DNA of 64,000 bases from Prevotella sp. khp7 (GTDB lineage: Bacteria; Bacteroidota; Bacteroidia; Bacteroidales; Bacteroidaceae): the NCBI RefSeq assembly GCF_900109055.1, contig NZ_FOIV01000001.1, positions 726,682 to 790,681 of the forward strand, read 5' to 3'. The notes beneath the pieces are model-generated. The model worked only from the letters and a program-made list of their open reading frames with translations, ran no database searches and was not told the DNA's origin. Shown in pieces: positions 34,869 through 43,519 of the stretch. Position 1 is the first letter of the stretch. The number at the start of each line of letters is the position of its first letter. The translations under genes were made by a program, and so were the position numbers.

Positions 34869-35855
34869 ATGAATGAACAAAATGCATTGCTAAAGCCGTA
34901 TGTTATCGGCTTAGACTTAGGAGGAACAAACTCTGTATTCGGCATCGTAGATTCCCGAGGCGACATCAAGGCCACCACAGCCATCAAAACCGGTGGTTAT
35001 GAGAAGGTTGAGGACTATGTTGATGCTTGTGTAGATGCCCTGCAGGTCATTATCGACCAGGTTGGCGGCATTGAGAAGATCAAAGCCATGGGTATCGGTG
35101 CTCCTAACGGAAACTTCTATAACGGAACCATTGAGTTCGCTCCGAACCTGCCATGGGCTCACGATGGCGTAGTGCCCCTCGCCAAGATGTTCAGCGACAA
35201 GCTGAATGGCATTCCCGTTGCCCTTACCAACGATGCCAATGCCGCTGCTATCGGTGAGATGGTCTATGGTGTGGCCCGCGGTATGAAGAACTTCATCGTC
35301 ATCACCCTTGGAACGGGTGTAGGCTCTGGTATCGTGGTAAACGGCCAGCTGCTCTACGGACACGACGGTTTTGCCGGTGAGTTGGGACACGTGACAATGG
35401 TTCGCGGTGAAGAAGGCCGTCTCTGCGGTTGCGGTCGTACTGGTTGCCTGGAGTGCTATTGCTCAGCAACAGGTGTAGCACGCACTGCCCGTGAGATGCT
35501 GGCAAAGACCACCCGTCCGAGTCTGCTTCGCGAGATGAATCCCGATGATATCACCTCACTCGACGTATCCATCGCTGCAGGCAAGGGTGACGAACTGGCC
35601 AAGGAGATTTATGAGTTCACAGGTAAGATGCTGGGTGAGGCCTGCGCCGACTTCGCAGCCTTCTCATCGCCTGAGGCATTCATCTTCTTCGGCGGTATGG
35701 TTAAGGCCGGCGAACTGATTATGAAGCCCATACGCGAAGCCTACAACGAGCACGTGCTGAAGATATTCAAGAACAAGGCACAGTTCCTGGTTAGCGGACT
35801 TGACGGCGCTTCTGCAGCTGTACTCGGTGCTTCAGCTATCGGCTGGGAGGTTTAA
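34869..35855 (+). CDS. ROK-family sugar kinase (glucokinase-like)
   Basis: The 328-residue product has an ATP-binding start (VIGLDLGGTNSVFGIVD), the sugar-binding EFAPNLPW and LTNDANAAAIGE, and the zinc motif CGCGRTGCLECYC of ROK proteins. It lacks an N-terminal helix-turn-helix, so it is a kinase, not a repressor. The most likely substrate is glucose or a related hexose. It is first in an operon with GH2 (27 bp) and trpC (18 bp). Confidence 0.92.
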   Translation: MNEQNALLKPYVIGLDLGGTNSVFGIVDSRGDIKATTAIKTGGYEKVEDYVDACVDALQVIIDQVGGIEKIKAMGIGAPNGNFYNGTIEFAPNLPWAHDGVVPLAKMFSDKLNGIPVALTNDANAAAIGEMVYGVARGMKNFIVITLGTGVGSGIVVNGQLLYGHDGFAGELGHVTMVRGEEGRLCGCGRTGCLECYCSATGVARTAREMLAKTTRPSLLREMNPDDITSLDVSIAAGKGDELAKEIYEFTGKMLGEACADFAAFSSPEAFIFFGGMVKAGELIMKPIREAYNEHVLKIFKNKAQFLVSGLDGASAAVLGASAIGWEV

Positions 35856-35882
35856 CAAGAAGAAACAAGGAAAGACTAAACA

Positions 35883-37670
35883 ATGAAAAAACTACTATCT
35901 ACTACTCTGCTGCTCATGGTCTCAGGACTATGGGCAGCAGCCCAAGAGGTGCCACAGATTGCCAATGTCATGGCCAGACAGACTACGTCGCTGAATGGTG
36001 AATGGAACTACATCGTGGATGTTCAGGAAGAAGGCTATTACGACTACCGCATGAACCCGATGCGCTCGGGATTCTTCGTCAACGCAAAGCCACAGCGCCC
36101 TGAGGATCTGATTGAGTATGACTTCGACAAGAACCCCACCCTGAAGGTCCCTGGCGACTGGAACACACAAGACGACAGACTGTTCTTCTATGAGGGAACG
36201 GTTTGGTACAAGAAGAGTTTTGAATACCACCCGCAGGCGGGCAAGCGCACACTGCTCTACTTTGGAGCGGTGAACTATGATGCGCACGTCTACGTGAACG
36301 GTCAGAAGGCCGGTCACCATCAGGGCGGCTTCACACCGTTCAACTACGATGTGACCGACTTCATGAAAGACGGAGAGAACGTGGTCATCGTGAAGGTTGA
36401 CAACAAGCGCCATGCCGAGGATGTACCCACACAGATATTCGACTGGTGGAACTATGGCGGCATCACGCGCGACGTCTGTCTCGTCACCGTTGAACCGACC
36501 TACGTTGAGAACTACAAACTGCAGTTGAAAAGCTTAGAAGGCAGATTAGTGAACTTCAGCGTGAAGCTGAATCGTGAAGAGGCAGGGATACTTGTGACGC
36601 TAAGCATTCCTGAGCTGAAGATCAAGAAGACACTCACCACGGCTGCCGACGGCACAGCCAGCATCAGCATGAAAGCCAAGCCTCAGCTATGGTCGCCCGA
36701 GAACCCTAAATTATATAAGGTGGAAATCAAGCTGGGCGAAGAAACCATCTGCGACGAGATAGGTTTCCGCACCATTGAGACAAAAGGCAAGCAGATTCTG
36801 CTGAACGGTCAGCCCATCTTCCTGAAGGGGATCAGCATTCATGAGGAAAAGCCCAACGGCGGTGGACGCGCCAACTCTACGGAAGATGCGCATACGCTCC
36901 TGTCATGGGCCAAGGAACTGGGCTGTAACTTCGTACGTCTGGCTCACTATCCCCATAATGAGTATGCTGTTCGTGAAGCAGAGCGCATGGGTATGCTCGT
37001 ATGGTCGGAGATTCCATGCTACTGGACGATTGCCTGGACAAACCCCGACACCTATGCCAATGCAGAGCGCCAGCTGACCAATATGATACTTCGCGACCAG
37101 AACCGTGCTAACGTCATCATCTGGAGCGTGGCCAATGAGACCCCGCACTCTGAAGCACGCGACGCTTTCCTCAGCAAGCTGGCCAAACGTGCCAGAGCTT
37201 TGGACGACAGCCGTCTGATCTCCATGGCTATGGAGGTGATCTCGGCATCGAACTATCACAACAAGTTGCAGGACAACATGCACGAATATGTTGATGTGGT
37301 CAGCTTCAACCAGTATATCGGCTGGTATCGCGATGTGAACGACGCACCGAAGATGACATGGGAGATTCCATACGAGAAGCCTGTCATTATCAGTGAGTTT
37401 GGAGGAGGCGCCAGATACGGTCTGCATGGCGAGAAGAACCAGCGATGGACTGAGGAATTCCAGGAGAATCTGTATCAGGAGAACACGGCTATGCTCGACA
37501 AGATCGATGGTCTGGCAGGTACCACCCCATGGATCCTGAAGGACTTCCGCTCACCACGTCGCGTGCTCACAGGCATTCAGGACTTCTACAACAGGAAAGG
37601 CCTCTTCAGCGATAATGGCGAGAAGAAGAAAGCCTTCTTTGTGCTGAAAGACTGGTATAGCAAGAAATAA
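35883..37670 (+). CDS. Exported glycoside hydrolase family 2 (beta-glucuronidase/galactosidase type)
   Basis: The 595-residue enzyme has a signal peptide (about 1-20, ending AAAQ), a GH2 sugar-binding N-domain (LNGEWNYIVD, KVPGDWNTQD), an immunoglobulin-like middle and a TIM barrel. The acid/base glutamate is in WSVANETPH and the nucleophile in PVIISEFGGGA. The length and the barrel match family members called beta-glucuronidase or beta-galactosidase. It is probably periplasmic and may trim side chains of pectin fragments. Confidence 0.9.
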   Translation: MKKLLSTTLLLMVSGLWAAAQEVPQIANVMARQTTSLNGEWNYIVDVQEEGYYDYRMNPMRSGFFVNAKPQRPEDLIEYDFDKNPTLKVPGDWNTQDDRLFFYEGTVWYKKSFEYHPQAGKRTLLYFGAVNYDAHVYVNGQKAGHHQGGFTPFNYDVTDFMKDGENVVIVKVDNKRHAEDVPTQIFDWWNYGGITRDVCLVTVEPTYVENYKLQLKSLEGRLVNFSVKLNREEAGILVTLSIPELKIKKTLTTAADGTASISMKAKPQLWSPENPKLYKVEIKLGEETICDEIGFRTIETKGKQILLNGQPIFLKGISIHEEKPNGGGRANSTEDAHTLLSWAKELGCNFVRLAHYPHNEYAVREAERMGMLVWSEIPCYWTIAWTNPDTYANAERQLTNMILRDQNRANVIIWSVANETPHSEARDAFLSKLAKRARALDDSRLISMAMEVISASNYHNKLQDNMHEYVDVVSFNQYIGWYRDVNDAPKMTWEIPYEKPVIISEFGGGARYGLHGEKNQRWTEEFQENLYQENTAMLDKIDGLAGTTPWILKDFRSPRRVLTGIQDFYNRKGLFSDNGEKKKAFFVLKDWYSKK

Positions 37671-37688
37671 TCATCAACATAGACCAAT

Positions 37689-38480
37689 ATGGCAGATATC
37701 TTAGAAGAAATCGTTGCAAACAAAAGAAAAGAGGTAGAGGTATTCAAGCAAGAGCTTCCTTTTGCTCTGTTGGAAGAGAGAGTGAACAACATCAGAGGCG
37801 GTCTCTCAATATCCATGTCAGCCAACCTAAGGAGCTCTGGTTCCGGCATCATAGCCGAGTTCAAGCGCAAGTCACCGTCGAAAGGATGGTTCAGCAAAGA
37901 GGCATCGATCAAGGTGATTGGTAAGAGCTATGAGGAAAACGGTGCCACGGCGATGAGCGTGCTGACCGACACCAAATACTTCGGTGGAAGTCATCAGGAT
38001 CTGACAGACGCCCGTATGGCAGACATCAAGCTGCCCATACTGTATAAGAACTTCATCATCGACGAATACCAGCTGTATCAGGCCAGACTGTATCAGGCCA
38101 ACACGGTTCTTCTGATTGCTGCCTGTCTGTCGAAAGACGAATGCAGACAACTGATAGCAAAGGCTCACGGACTGGGTCTGGAGGTGCTATTGGAGATGCA
38201 TACGGAGGCAGAGACCGAATATGCGGCACTAGAGCCCGACATGTGTGGCATCAACAACCGCAACCTCGGTACCTTCGTGACCGATGTCAACAACTCCATC
38301 CGCCTGGCAGGGCTTCTGCCCGACAACATCGTCAAGGTGAGCGAGAGCGGCCTGTCGAACCCAGAGACCGTGAAGATGCTAAGAGGACTCGGTTTCAGAG
38401 GCTTCCTGATGGGAGAACACTTCATGACGCAACCTGACCCGGGAGCTGCCCTGAGTCAGTTTATAGCAAAACTGCAATAA
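37689..38480 (+). CDS. trpC: Indole-3-glycerol phosphate synthase
   Basis: Tryptophan synthesis, cytoplasmic. The 263 residues contain EFKRKSPSKGWFS, LTDTKYFGGS, LYKNFIIDEYQ, GINNRNLGTF and SESGLSN, so all catalytic regions look intact. It is odd that it is the third gene of a sugar operon, 18 bp after GH2, with no other trp gene nearby. The start MADILEEIVANKRKEVE is usual for the family. It ends in a strong terminator. Confidence 0.95.
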   Translation: MADILEEIVANKRKEVEVFKQELPFALLEERVNNIRGGLSISMSANLRSSGSGIIAEFKRKSPSKGWFSKEASIKVIGKSYEENGATAMSVLTDTKYFGGSHQDLTDARMADIKLPILYKNFIIDEYQLYQARLYQANTVLLIAACLSKDECRQLIAKAHGLGLEVLLEMHTEAETEYAALEPDMCGINNRNLGTFVTDVNNSIRLAGLLPDNIVKVSESGLSNPETVKMLRGLGFRGFLMGEHFMTQPDPGAALSQFIAKLQ

Positions 38481-38485
38481 CACAA

Positions 38486-38526
38486 GAGGGGAACGATAAC
38501 GTTTACGTTATTTTTCCCCTTTTTTA
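38486..38526 (+). terminator. Terminator of trpC containing the palindrome ATAACGT-TT-ACGTTAT
   Basis: Outer arms AGGGGAA (38486-38492) and TTCCCCT (38514-38520), inner arms ATAACGT (38496-38502) and ACGTTAT (38505-38511), then a run of T. The inner core AACGTTTACGTT is the complement of AACGTAAACGTT found upstream of susC at 43370. Confidence 0.75.
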
Positions 38527-38527
38527 G

Positions 38528-38558
38528 TTCATGGTCTCACACTTTATTCGTATCTTTG
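38528..38558 (+). promoter_or_regulatory. Promoter of the three-domain pectinase gene
   Basis: TTC at 38528-38530, a 20-nt spacer and TATCTTTG at 38551-38558. The -33 element differs from TTG by one base. It lies about 35 nt before the ATG. Confidence 0.5.
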
Positions 38559-38592
38559 CACAGCAAACTACTAGAAATAAATAATGTACTGT

Positions 38593-41500
38593 ATGAAGAA
38601 GTATTTTCAATTACTGGCACTTTGTCTGCTGTTCCCCATGGCCCTGTCGGCTCAAGGCTGGAACAACGCAGAATACAAACAGATAGAGCAAAGCATCCGT
38701 GTACCGCAGTTCGCAAACAAGACGTATCTGATTACGAAGTACGGGGCAAAGGATACGAATGCCGCCGCACAGAACCAGAAAGCCATCCAGAAAGCCATCG
38801 ACCTCTGTTCAAGGAAAGGCGGCGGTAAGGTCGTTGTACCTGCCGGGCATAAGTTTCTGACCGGAGCTATCACACTGAAGGACGGTGTAAACCTGGAAGT
38901 GCAGGAGGGAGCCGTACTTGAGTTTGTTTTCCAACCCGAGTTATACCCGATCGTTGAGACATCATGGGAAGGGCTGGAGTGCTTTAACCTCTCCCCATGC
39001 GTATATGCCTTTAAAGCCAAGGATATTGCCATCACCGGTAAGGGCATCATCGATGGTGGCGGCAGCAACGACACCTGGTGGCCCTGGAACGGCAGTCCGC
39101 GCTTCGGATGGAAAGAGGGCATGATCAGTCAGCGCGGTGGCTCACGTGCCCGTCTGCTGAAGAACGGTGAGGACGGTATCCCCATGTATAATGAGAAAGG
39201 CGAGCGTTCACCAGAACGTGTGTTCGGTGCGAAAGACGGACTGCGCCCACAGCTGGTGAGCTTCAATAAGTGTGAAGGCATCCTGCTGGAGGATATCACC
39301 CTGCTACGCTCTCCTTTCTGGGTGATTCACCCCCTCCACTCTACCGACATCACCGTACGACGTGTAAAGATGATCAACGATGGTCCTAATGGCGACGGTT
39401 GCGACCCGGAGTGCTGTGACCGCGTACTGATAGAAGACTGCTTCTTTAATACCGGCGACGACTGTATTGCCATCAAGAGCGGGCGCAACCGCGACGGCCG
39501 AGAGCGTAACATGCCCTCGAAGAATATCATCATCCGCAACTGTGAGATGAGAAACGGACATGGCGGTGTCGTTGTCGGTTCTGAGATCTCTGGCGGTTGT
39601 CAGAATGTCTATGCCCACGACTGTGTGATGGACTCTCCAGAGCTGGAGCGTGTGCTGCGCATCAAAACCAACAGCTGCCGCGGCGGTATCATCGAGAACA
39701 TCAACATGAAGAACATCAAGGTGGGTGTCTGCAAAGAGAGTGTGCTGAAGATCAACCTCGACTATGAGCACAACGAGATCTGCTGCCGTGGTAACTACCC
39801 TACCGTGCGTAATGTCTATATGGAGAATGTCACCAGCGAGAAGTCACAGTACGGTGTACAGATTATCGGACTCGAAGAAGACACCTACGTCTATGACATC
39901 AACGTCAAGGACTGTCATTTCAACGGTGTGAAAGACGGAAACCTCATGAGCGGCAAGACGCGTAACATCAACTTCGACAACCTTTTCATCAATGGCAGTC
40001 TGGCTTTGCTCAAAGCCCCTTACGAGCATTACTCCGAGTGGCTCACCTATTCTGAGATGAAAAGAACACCGAAGTCCTACCTCCTCGACTTTGCCAAAAA
40101 GCCCCGATGGAGCTATGTGATGGGTATCGAACTGGAATCGATGCTCGACACCTACCTGAGATACGGTGGTGAGGACATCCGCAAGTACTGTCAGGAATAT
40201 ACCGACACCATGATCAATGCCCGAGGCGACATCCGTACTTACAAGATTGAGGACTATAACCTCGATCAGATTCGTACCGGTCACTTTGTGGCTCGCATGT
40301 ATCAGCTCTATCCGGAGAAGAAGAACCTGCTGGCCATACAGACCCTGATGAAGCAACTCAGGAACCAGCCCCGCACCATTCAGGACAAGGTATTCTGGCA
40401 CAAAGCCATCTACAGCTATCAGGTATGGCTTGACGGCATCTTCATGGGTCTGCCCTTCTATACCATGACAGCACGCGACCTGCTGAAAGCCAAGGACGCC
40501 AAGAGAATCTATGACGACGCCGTCGATCAGATTACCGTGACCTATCAGCGCACTTACGATCCAAAGACAGGATTGAACCGTCATGCCTGGGATGAGACCA
40601 AGGAGATGTTCTGGGCTGACAAGGCGACCGGACAGACCCAGCACTGCTGGGGAAGAGCGCAGGGTTGGTTCTCGATGGCACTCATCGAACTGCTTGATGC
40701 CCTTCCCGAGAGCTACGCGCGTCGTGCTGAGGTCATCGACCTGCTACAAAAGGACCTTGACGCCATCATCAAGTGGCAGGATAAGGACAGCGGCGTCTGG
40801 TATCAGGTGATGGATGAACCCGGACGCGAGGGCAACTATCTCGAAGCCACCTGTTCCTCCATGTTTGCCTATGTGCTGTTGAAAGCCTACAACAAAGGCT
40901 ATCTCGGAACCAAGTACCGCGATGCAGGCATCAAAGCCTATCAGGGTATTATCAAGAACTTCATTCGTGTGAATGCCGACAAGACCATTTCCCTGACAAA
41001 ATGCTGCGAGGTGGCAGGCCTGGGACCCGGTGTCAGTGCAAAAGTGCTGAAGGCGGCTCCCAACGTCAAAGAGAACAAACGGCGCGACGGCTCGTTTGAG
41101 TACTATATCAGCGAACCTGTACGCGACAACGATGCCAAGGGCGTAGGTCCGTTTATCTGGGCATCACTTGAGATAGAGAAGTTAGGATATAATGTAAACA
41201 ACGTGACGGCCTCCATAGACCGTCACGCTGTTGTTAATCGTAATAACCCCGTCATCACCGAGGCTGACAGGCTGTCGTCTCTCTCAGTGGGCAACGGCCA
41301 CTTTGCCGCAACGGTCGACGTGACAGGTCTGCAGAGCTACCCTTTTGAGTATGAGACAGGTGTGCCCCTGAACACGATGTCGGACTGGGGATGGCATGAG
41401 TTTGAGAACACCAAGGGACTGACACCACAGGAGAGTGAGAAAGCCTTCGACTTCGGACACGGCCATCAGGAAGTCTACGCCGTGGAATACAAGAAGGATG

Positions 41501-43359
41501 AAGACGGGCGCCACAAGGAGGCTACGGAATATTTCCGTATCAATCCCCACCGCCTGAACCTTGGTACGATTGGCCTCAGCCTCAAAGACAAGCAGGGACA
41601 ACCGCTGTCCCTGGCATCGCTCAAGGCTATCCGTCAGGAACAGAAACTATGGGACGGGGAAATAGAATCGACCTTCAGAGCCGATGGCGAACAGGTGGAG
41701 GTAAGCACGGGCGTTCACCCAGACAAAGACGCCCTCTATGCCAGGATCAAGAGTAACCTGCTGAGAGACCAGCGGGCAACCGTCACACTGCGTTTCTCCT
41801 ATCCGACAGGAAAACATGCCGACGACGCCAACGACTGGACGAAACCAGAAAAGCACCAGTCGGTCGTCATCAGTCAGGACAACCACTCTGCTCTCATCAG
41901 GCGGACGCTCGACAAGACCGTCTATTACGTACGTCTTCTGTGGGAAGGTCACGCAACGCTGCAAGTCTGCGACAATCATGTGTTTGAGCTGACGACAACC
42001 GACGACGTTCTGACTTTTGCCGCAGAGTATCTGAACGAGGCTCCTGCAAAGGCCATTGCCTATGAGTACGATCAATATCACAAGGCCACCCTGCGCCATT
42101 GGAACCACTGGTGGAAGGCAGGTGCCATCGTTGACTTCTCCCAATGCACAGCCCCGCAGGCCAAGGAATTGGAGCGAAGGGTGGTTCTCTCACAATACCT
42201 CACCCAGATCAACTGCGCCAACAACATGCCGCCACAGGAGACCGGACTGACGTATAACTCATGGTTCGGACGCCCCCATCTGGAGATGACCTGGTGGCAC
42301 GTGACAGACTTTGCCTTATGGAACCGTCCTGAAACCGTTGCGCATATTCTGAGATGGTATAACGATACCGCATACCCTGTCGCACGCCAGATTGCTGAGC
42401 GTCAGGGGTTCAAAGGCGTGCGTTGGATGAAGATGACCGACCCATGGGCCGGTGAGGCCCCGTCAAACACAGGCTCGTTTCTCATCTGGCAGCAACCCCA
42501 TTACATCTATCTGGCCGAAGAGATGTACCGGGCCAGGCCATCGGCAGAGACCCTGAAGACCTACGGCGAACAGGTAGAAGCCACTGCCGAGTTTATGGCC
42601 GATTTCGTGACCTTCGATAAAAAGACCGGGCGCTATCAGCTCAGGGGAGCCACTGCCATGCAGGAATCCATCACCAAAGACATTGCCTATAACCAGCCCT
42701 TCGAACTCGCCTACTGGCAGTATGGTCTGGCAGTAGCACAACAATGGCGTGAACGCCAGGGTAAGCAGCGCATCGCACTTTGGGATGATATCATCAACAA
42801 GCTCTCGCCCCTCCCCGAAGCTGGCGGCATCTATACTGCCGGAACACCCCTTGGCGGCACCATTATCTCAGAAGCCTTCGATCCCTTCGACGCCACAGGC
42901 AAACCCGTACAGACCTTCGCCGACAAATGTCGCAACGACCACCCTGCCGTTCTGGGTGCCTGCGGTATGCTGCCCAGCGAGAACACCCCTTATACCTTAT
43001 TATATGATAAAGAGCGAATGAAGCAGACACTCAACCGGGTGATGCAGAACTGGAACTGGCAGACCACATGGGGATGGGACTACGGTATGATAGCCATGAC
43101 TGCCGCCCGACTTGGTGATCCAGAGACAGCCCTCAAGGCCCTGCTCATCGACAGTCAGAAAAACACCTATCTACCCAATGGCCATAATTTCCAGACCCCA
43201 GATCGCCTGCGCATCTATCTCCCAGGCAATGGTGGCCTGCTCACCGCCATCGCCATGATGTGTGTCGGTTGGGACGGCTGCACCGAGCCCCTCAACCCGG
43301 GCTTCCCCCACGACGGCACCTGGAACGTCCGCTGGGAGGGATTGCAGAGAATGCAGTAA
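38593..43359 (+). CDS. Three-domain exported enzyme: GH28 polygalacturonase, GH105 unsaturated uronyl hydrolase, third (alpha/alpha)6-like domain
   Basis: About 1588 residues, starting MKKYFQLLALCLL (signal peptide; an in-frame ATG three codons earlier at 38584 is possible). Residues about 45-470 are GH28: GDGCDP, GDDCIAIKSG, GHGGVVVGSE and RVLRIKT supply the catalytic Asp and His residues. About 505-870 are GH105: HAWDETKEMFWAD and CWGRAQGWFSMAL. About 885-1588 resemble GH65/GH95-like six-hairpin proteins (SVGNGHFAATVD, TGLTYNSWFGRP, LEMTWWHV), whose activity I cannot name. It would release and trim unsaturated or galacturonic ends of pectin. It stands between trpC and susC. Confidence 0.85.
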   Translation: MKKYFQLLALCLLFPMALSAQGWNNAEYKQIEQSIRVPQFANKTYLITKYGAKDTNAAAQNQKAIQKAIDLCSRKGGGKVVVPAGHKFLTGAITLKDGVNLEVQEGAVLEFVFQPELYPIVETSWEGLECFNLSPCVYAFKAKDIAITGKGIIDGGGSNDTWWPWNGSPRFGWKEGMISQRGGSRARLLKNGEDGIPMYNEKGERSPERVFGAKDGLRPQLVSFNKCEGILLEDITLLRSPFWVIHPLHSTDITVRRVKMINDGPNGDGCDPECCDRVLIEDCFFNTGDDCIAIKSGRNRDGRERNMPSKNIIIRNCEMRNGHGGVVVGSEISGGCQNVYAHDCVMDSPELERVLRIKTNSCRGGIIENINMKNIKVGVCKESVLKINLDYEHNEICCRGNYPTVRNVYMENVTSEKSQYGVQIIGLEEDTYVYDINVKDCHFNGVKDGNLMSGKTRNINFDNLFINGSLALLKAPYEHYSEWLTYSEMKRTPKSYLLDFAKKPRWSYVMGIELESMLDTYLRYGGEDIRKYCQEYTDTMINARGDIRTYKIEDYNLDQIRTGHFVARMYQLYPEKKNLLAIQTLMKQLRNQPRTIQDKVFWHKAIYSYQVWLDGIFMGLPFYTMTARDLLKAKDAKRIYDDAVDQITVTYQRTYDPKTGLNRHAWDETKEMFWADKATGQTQHCWGRAQGWFSMALIELLDALPESYARRAEVIDLLQKDLDAIIKWQDKDSGVWYQVMDEPGREGNYLEATCSSMFAYVLLKAYNKGYLGTKYRDAGIKAYQGIIKNFIRVNADKTISLTKCCEVAGLGPGVSAKVLKAAPNVKENKRRDGSFEYYISEPVRDNDAKGVGPFIWASLEIEKLGYNVNNVTASIDRHAVVNRNNPVITEADRLSSLSVGNGHFAATVDVTGLQSYPFEYETGVPLNTMSDWGWHEFENTKGLTPQESEKAFDFGHGHQEVYAVEYKKDEDGRHKEATEYFRINPHRLNLGTIGLSLKDKQGQPLSLASLKAIRQEQKLWDGEIESTFRADGEQVEVSTGVHPDKDALYARIKSNLLRDQRATVTLRFSYPTGKHADDANDWTKPEKHQSVVISQDNHSALIRRTLDKTVYYVRLLWEGHATLQVCDNHVFELTTTDDVLTFAAEYLNEAPAKAIAYEYDQYHKATLRHWNHWWKAGAIVDFSQCTAPQAKELERRVVLSQYLTQINCANNMPPQETGLTYNSWFGRPHLEMTWWHVTDFALWNRPETVAHILRWYNDTAYPVARQIAERQGFKGVRWMKMTDPWAGEAPSNTGSFLIWQQPHYIYLAEEMYRARPSAETLKTYGEQVEATAEFMADFVTFDKKTGRYQLRGATAMQESITKDIAYNQPFELAYWQYGLAVAQQWRERQGKQRIALWDDIINKLSPLPEAGGIYTAGTPLGGTIISEAFDPFDATGKPVQTFADKCRNDHPAVLGACGMLPSENTPYTLLYDKERMKQTLNRVMQNWNWQTTWGWDYGMIAMTAARLGDPETALKALLIDSQKNTYLPNGHNFQTPDRLRIYLPGNGGLLTAIAMMCVGWDGCTEPLNPGFPHDGTWNVRWEGLQRMQ

Positions 43360-43368
43360 ACAGATATC

Positions 43369-43382
43369 TAACGTAAACGTTT
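43369..43382. promoter_or_regulatory. Palindrome AACGT-AA-ACGTT, possible operator upstream of susC
   Basis: The core (43370-43381) is the same 12-bp sequence, in reverse, as in the trpC terminator. LacI-type operators have similar AACG...CGTT cores. It lies about 50 nt upstream of the susC -7 box TAACTTTG (43430-43437), which itself has only a weak -33 element. Confidence 0.4.
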
Positions 43383-43519
43383 GCAGGAGAAAATCGATAT
43401 GTTTTAGTATTATTTCATATAATAATCCGTAACTTTGTAGCCAATATATGAAATCTAGAATTATAAACTTAAAATATCTCTTTTAATAATTTATTTATCT
43501 ATAACTAAAACTAACGTGT

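Noticed and set aside
38498..38509. A certain operator before the pectinase gene
   Set aside because: This copy of the palindrome also serves as the inner stem of the trpC terminator, so its symmetry has another explanation; kept only as a tentative finding.
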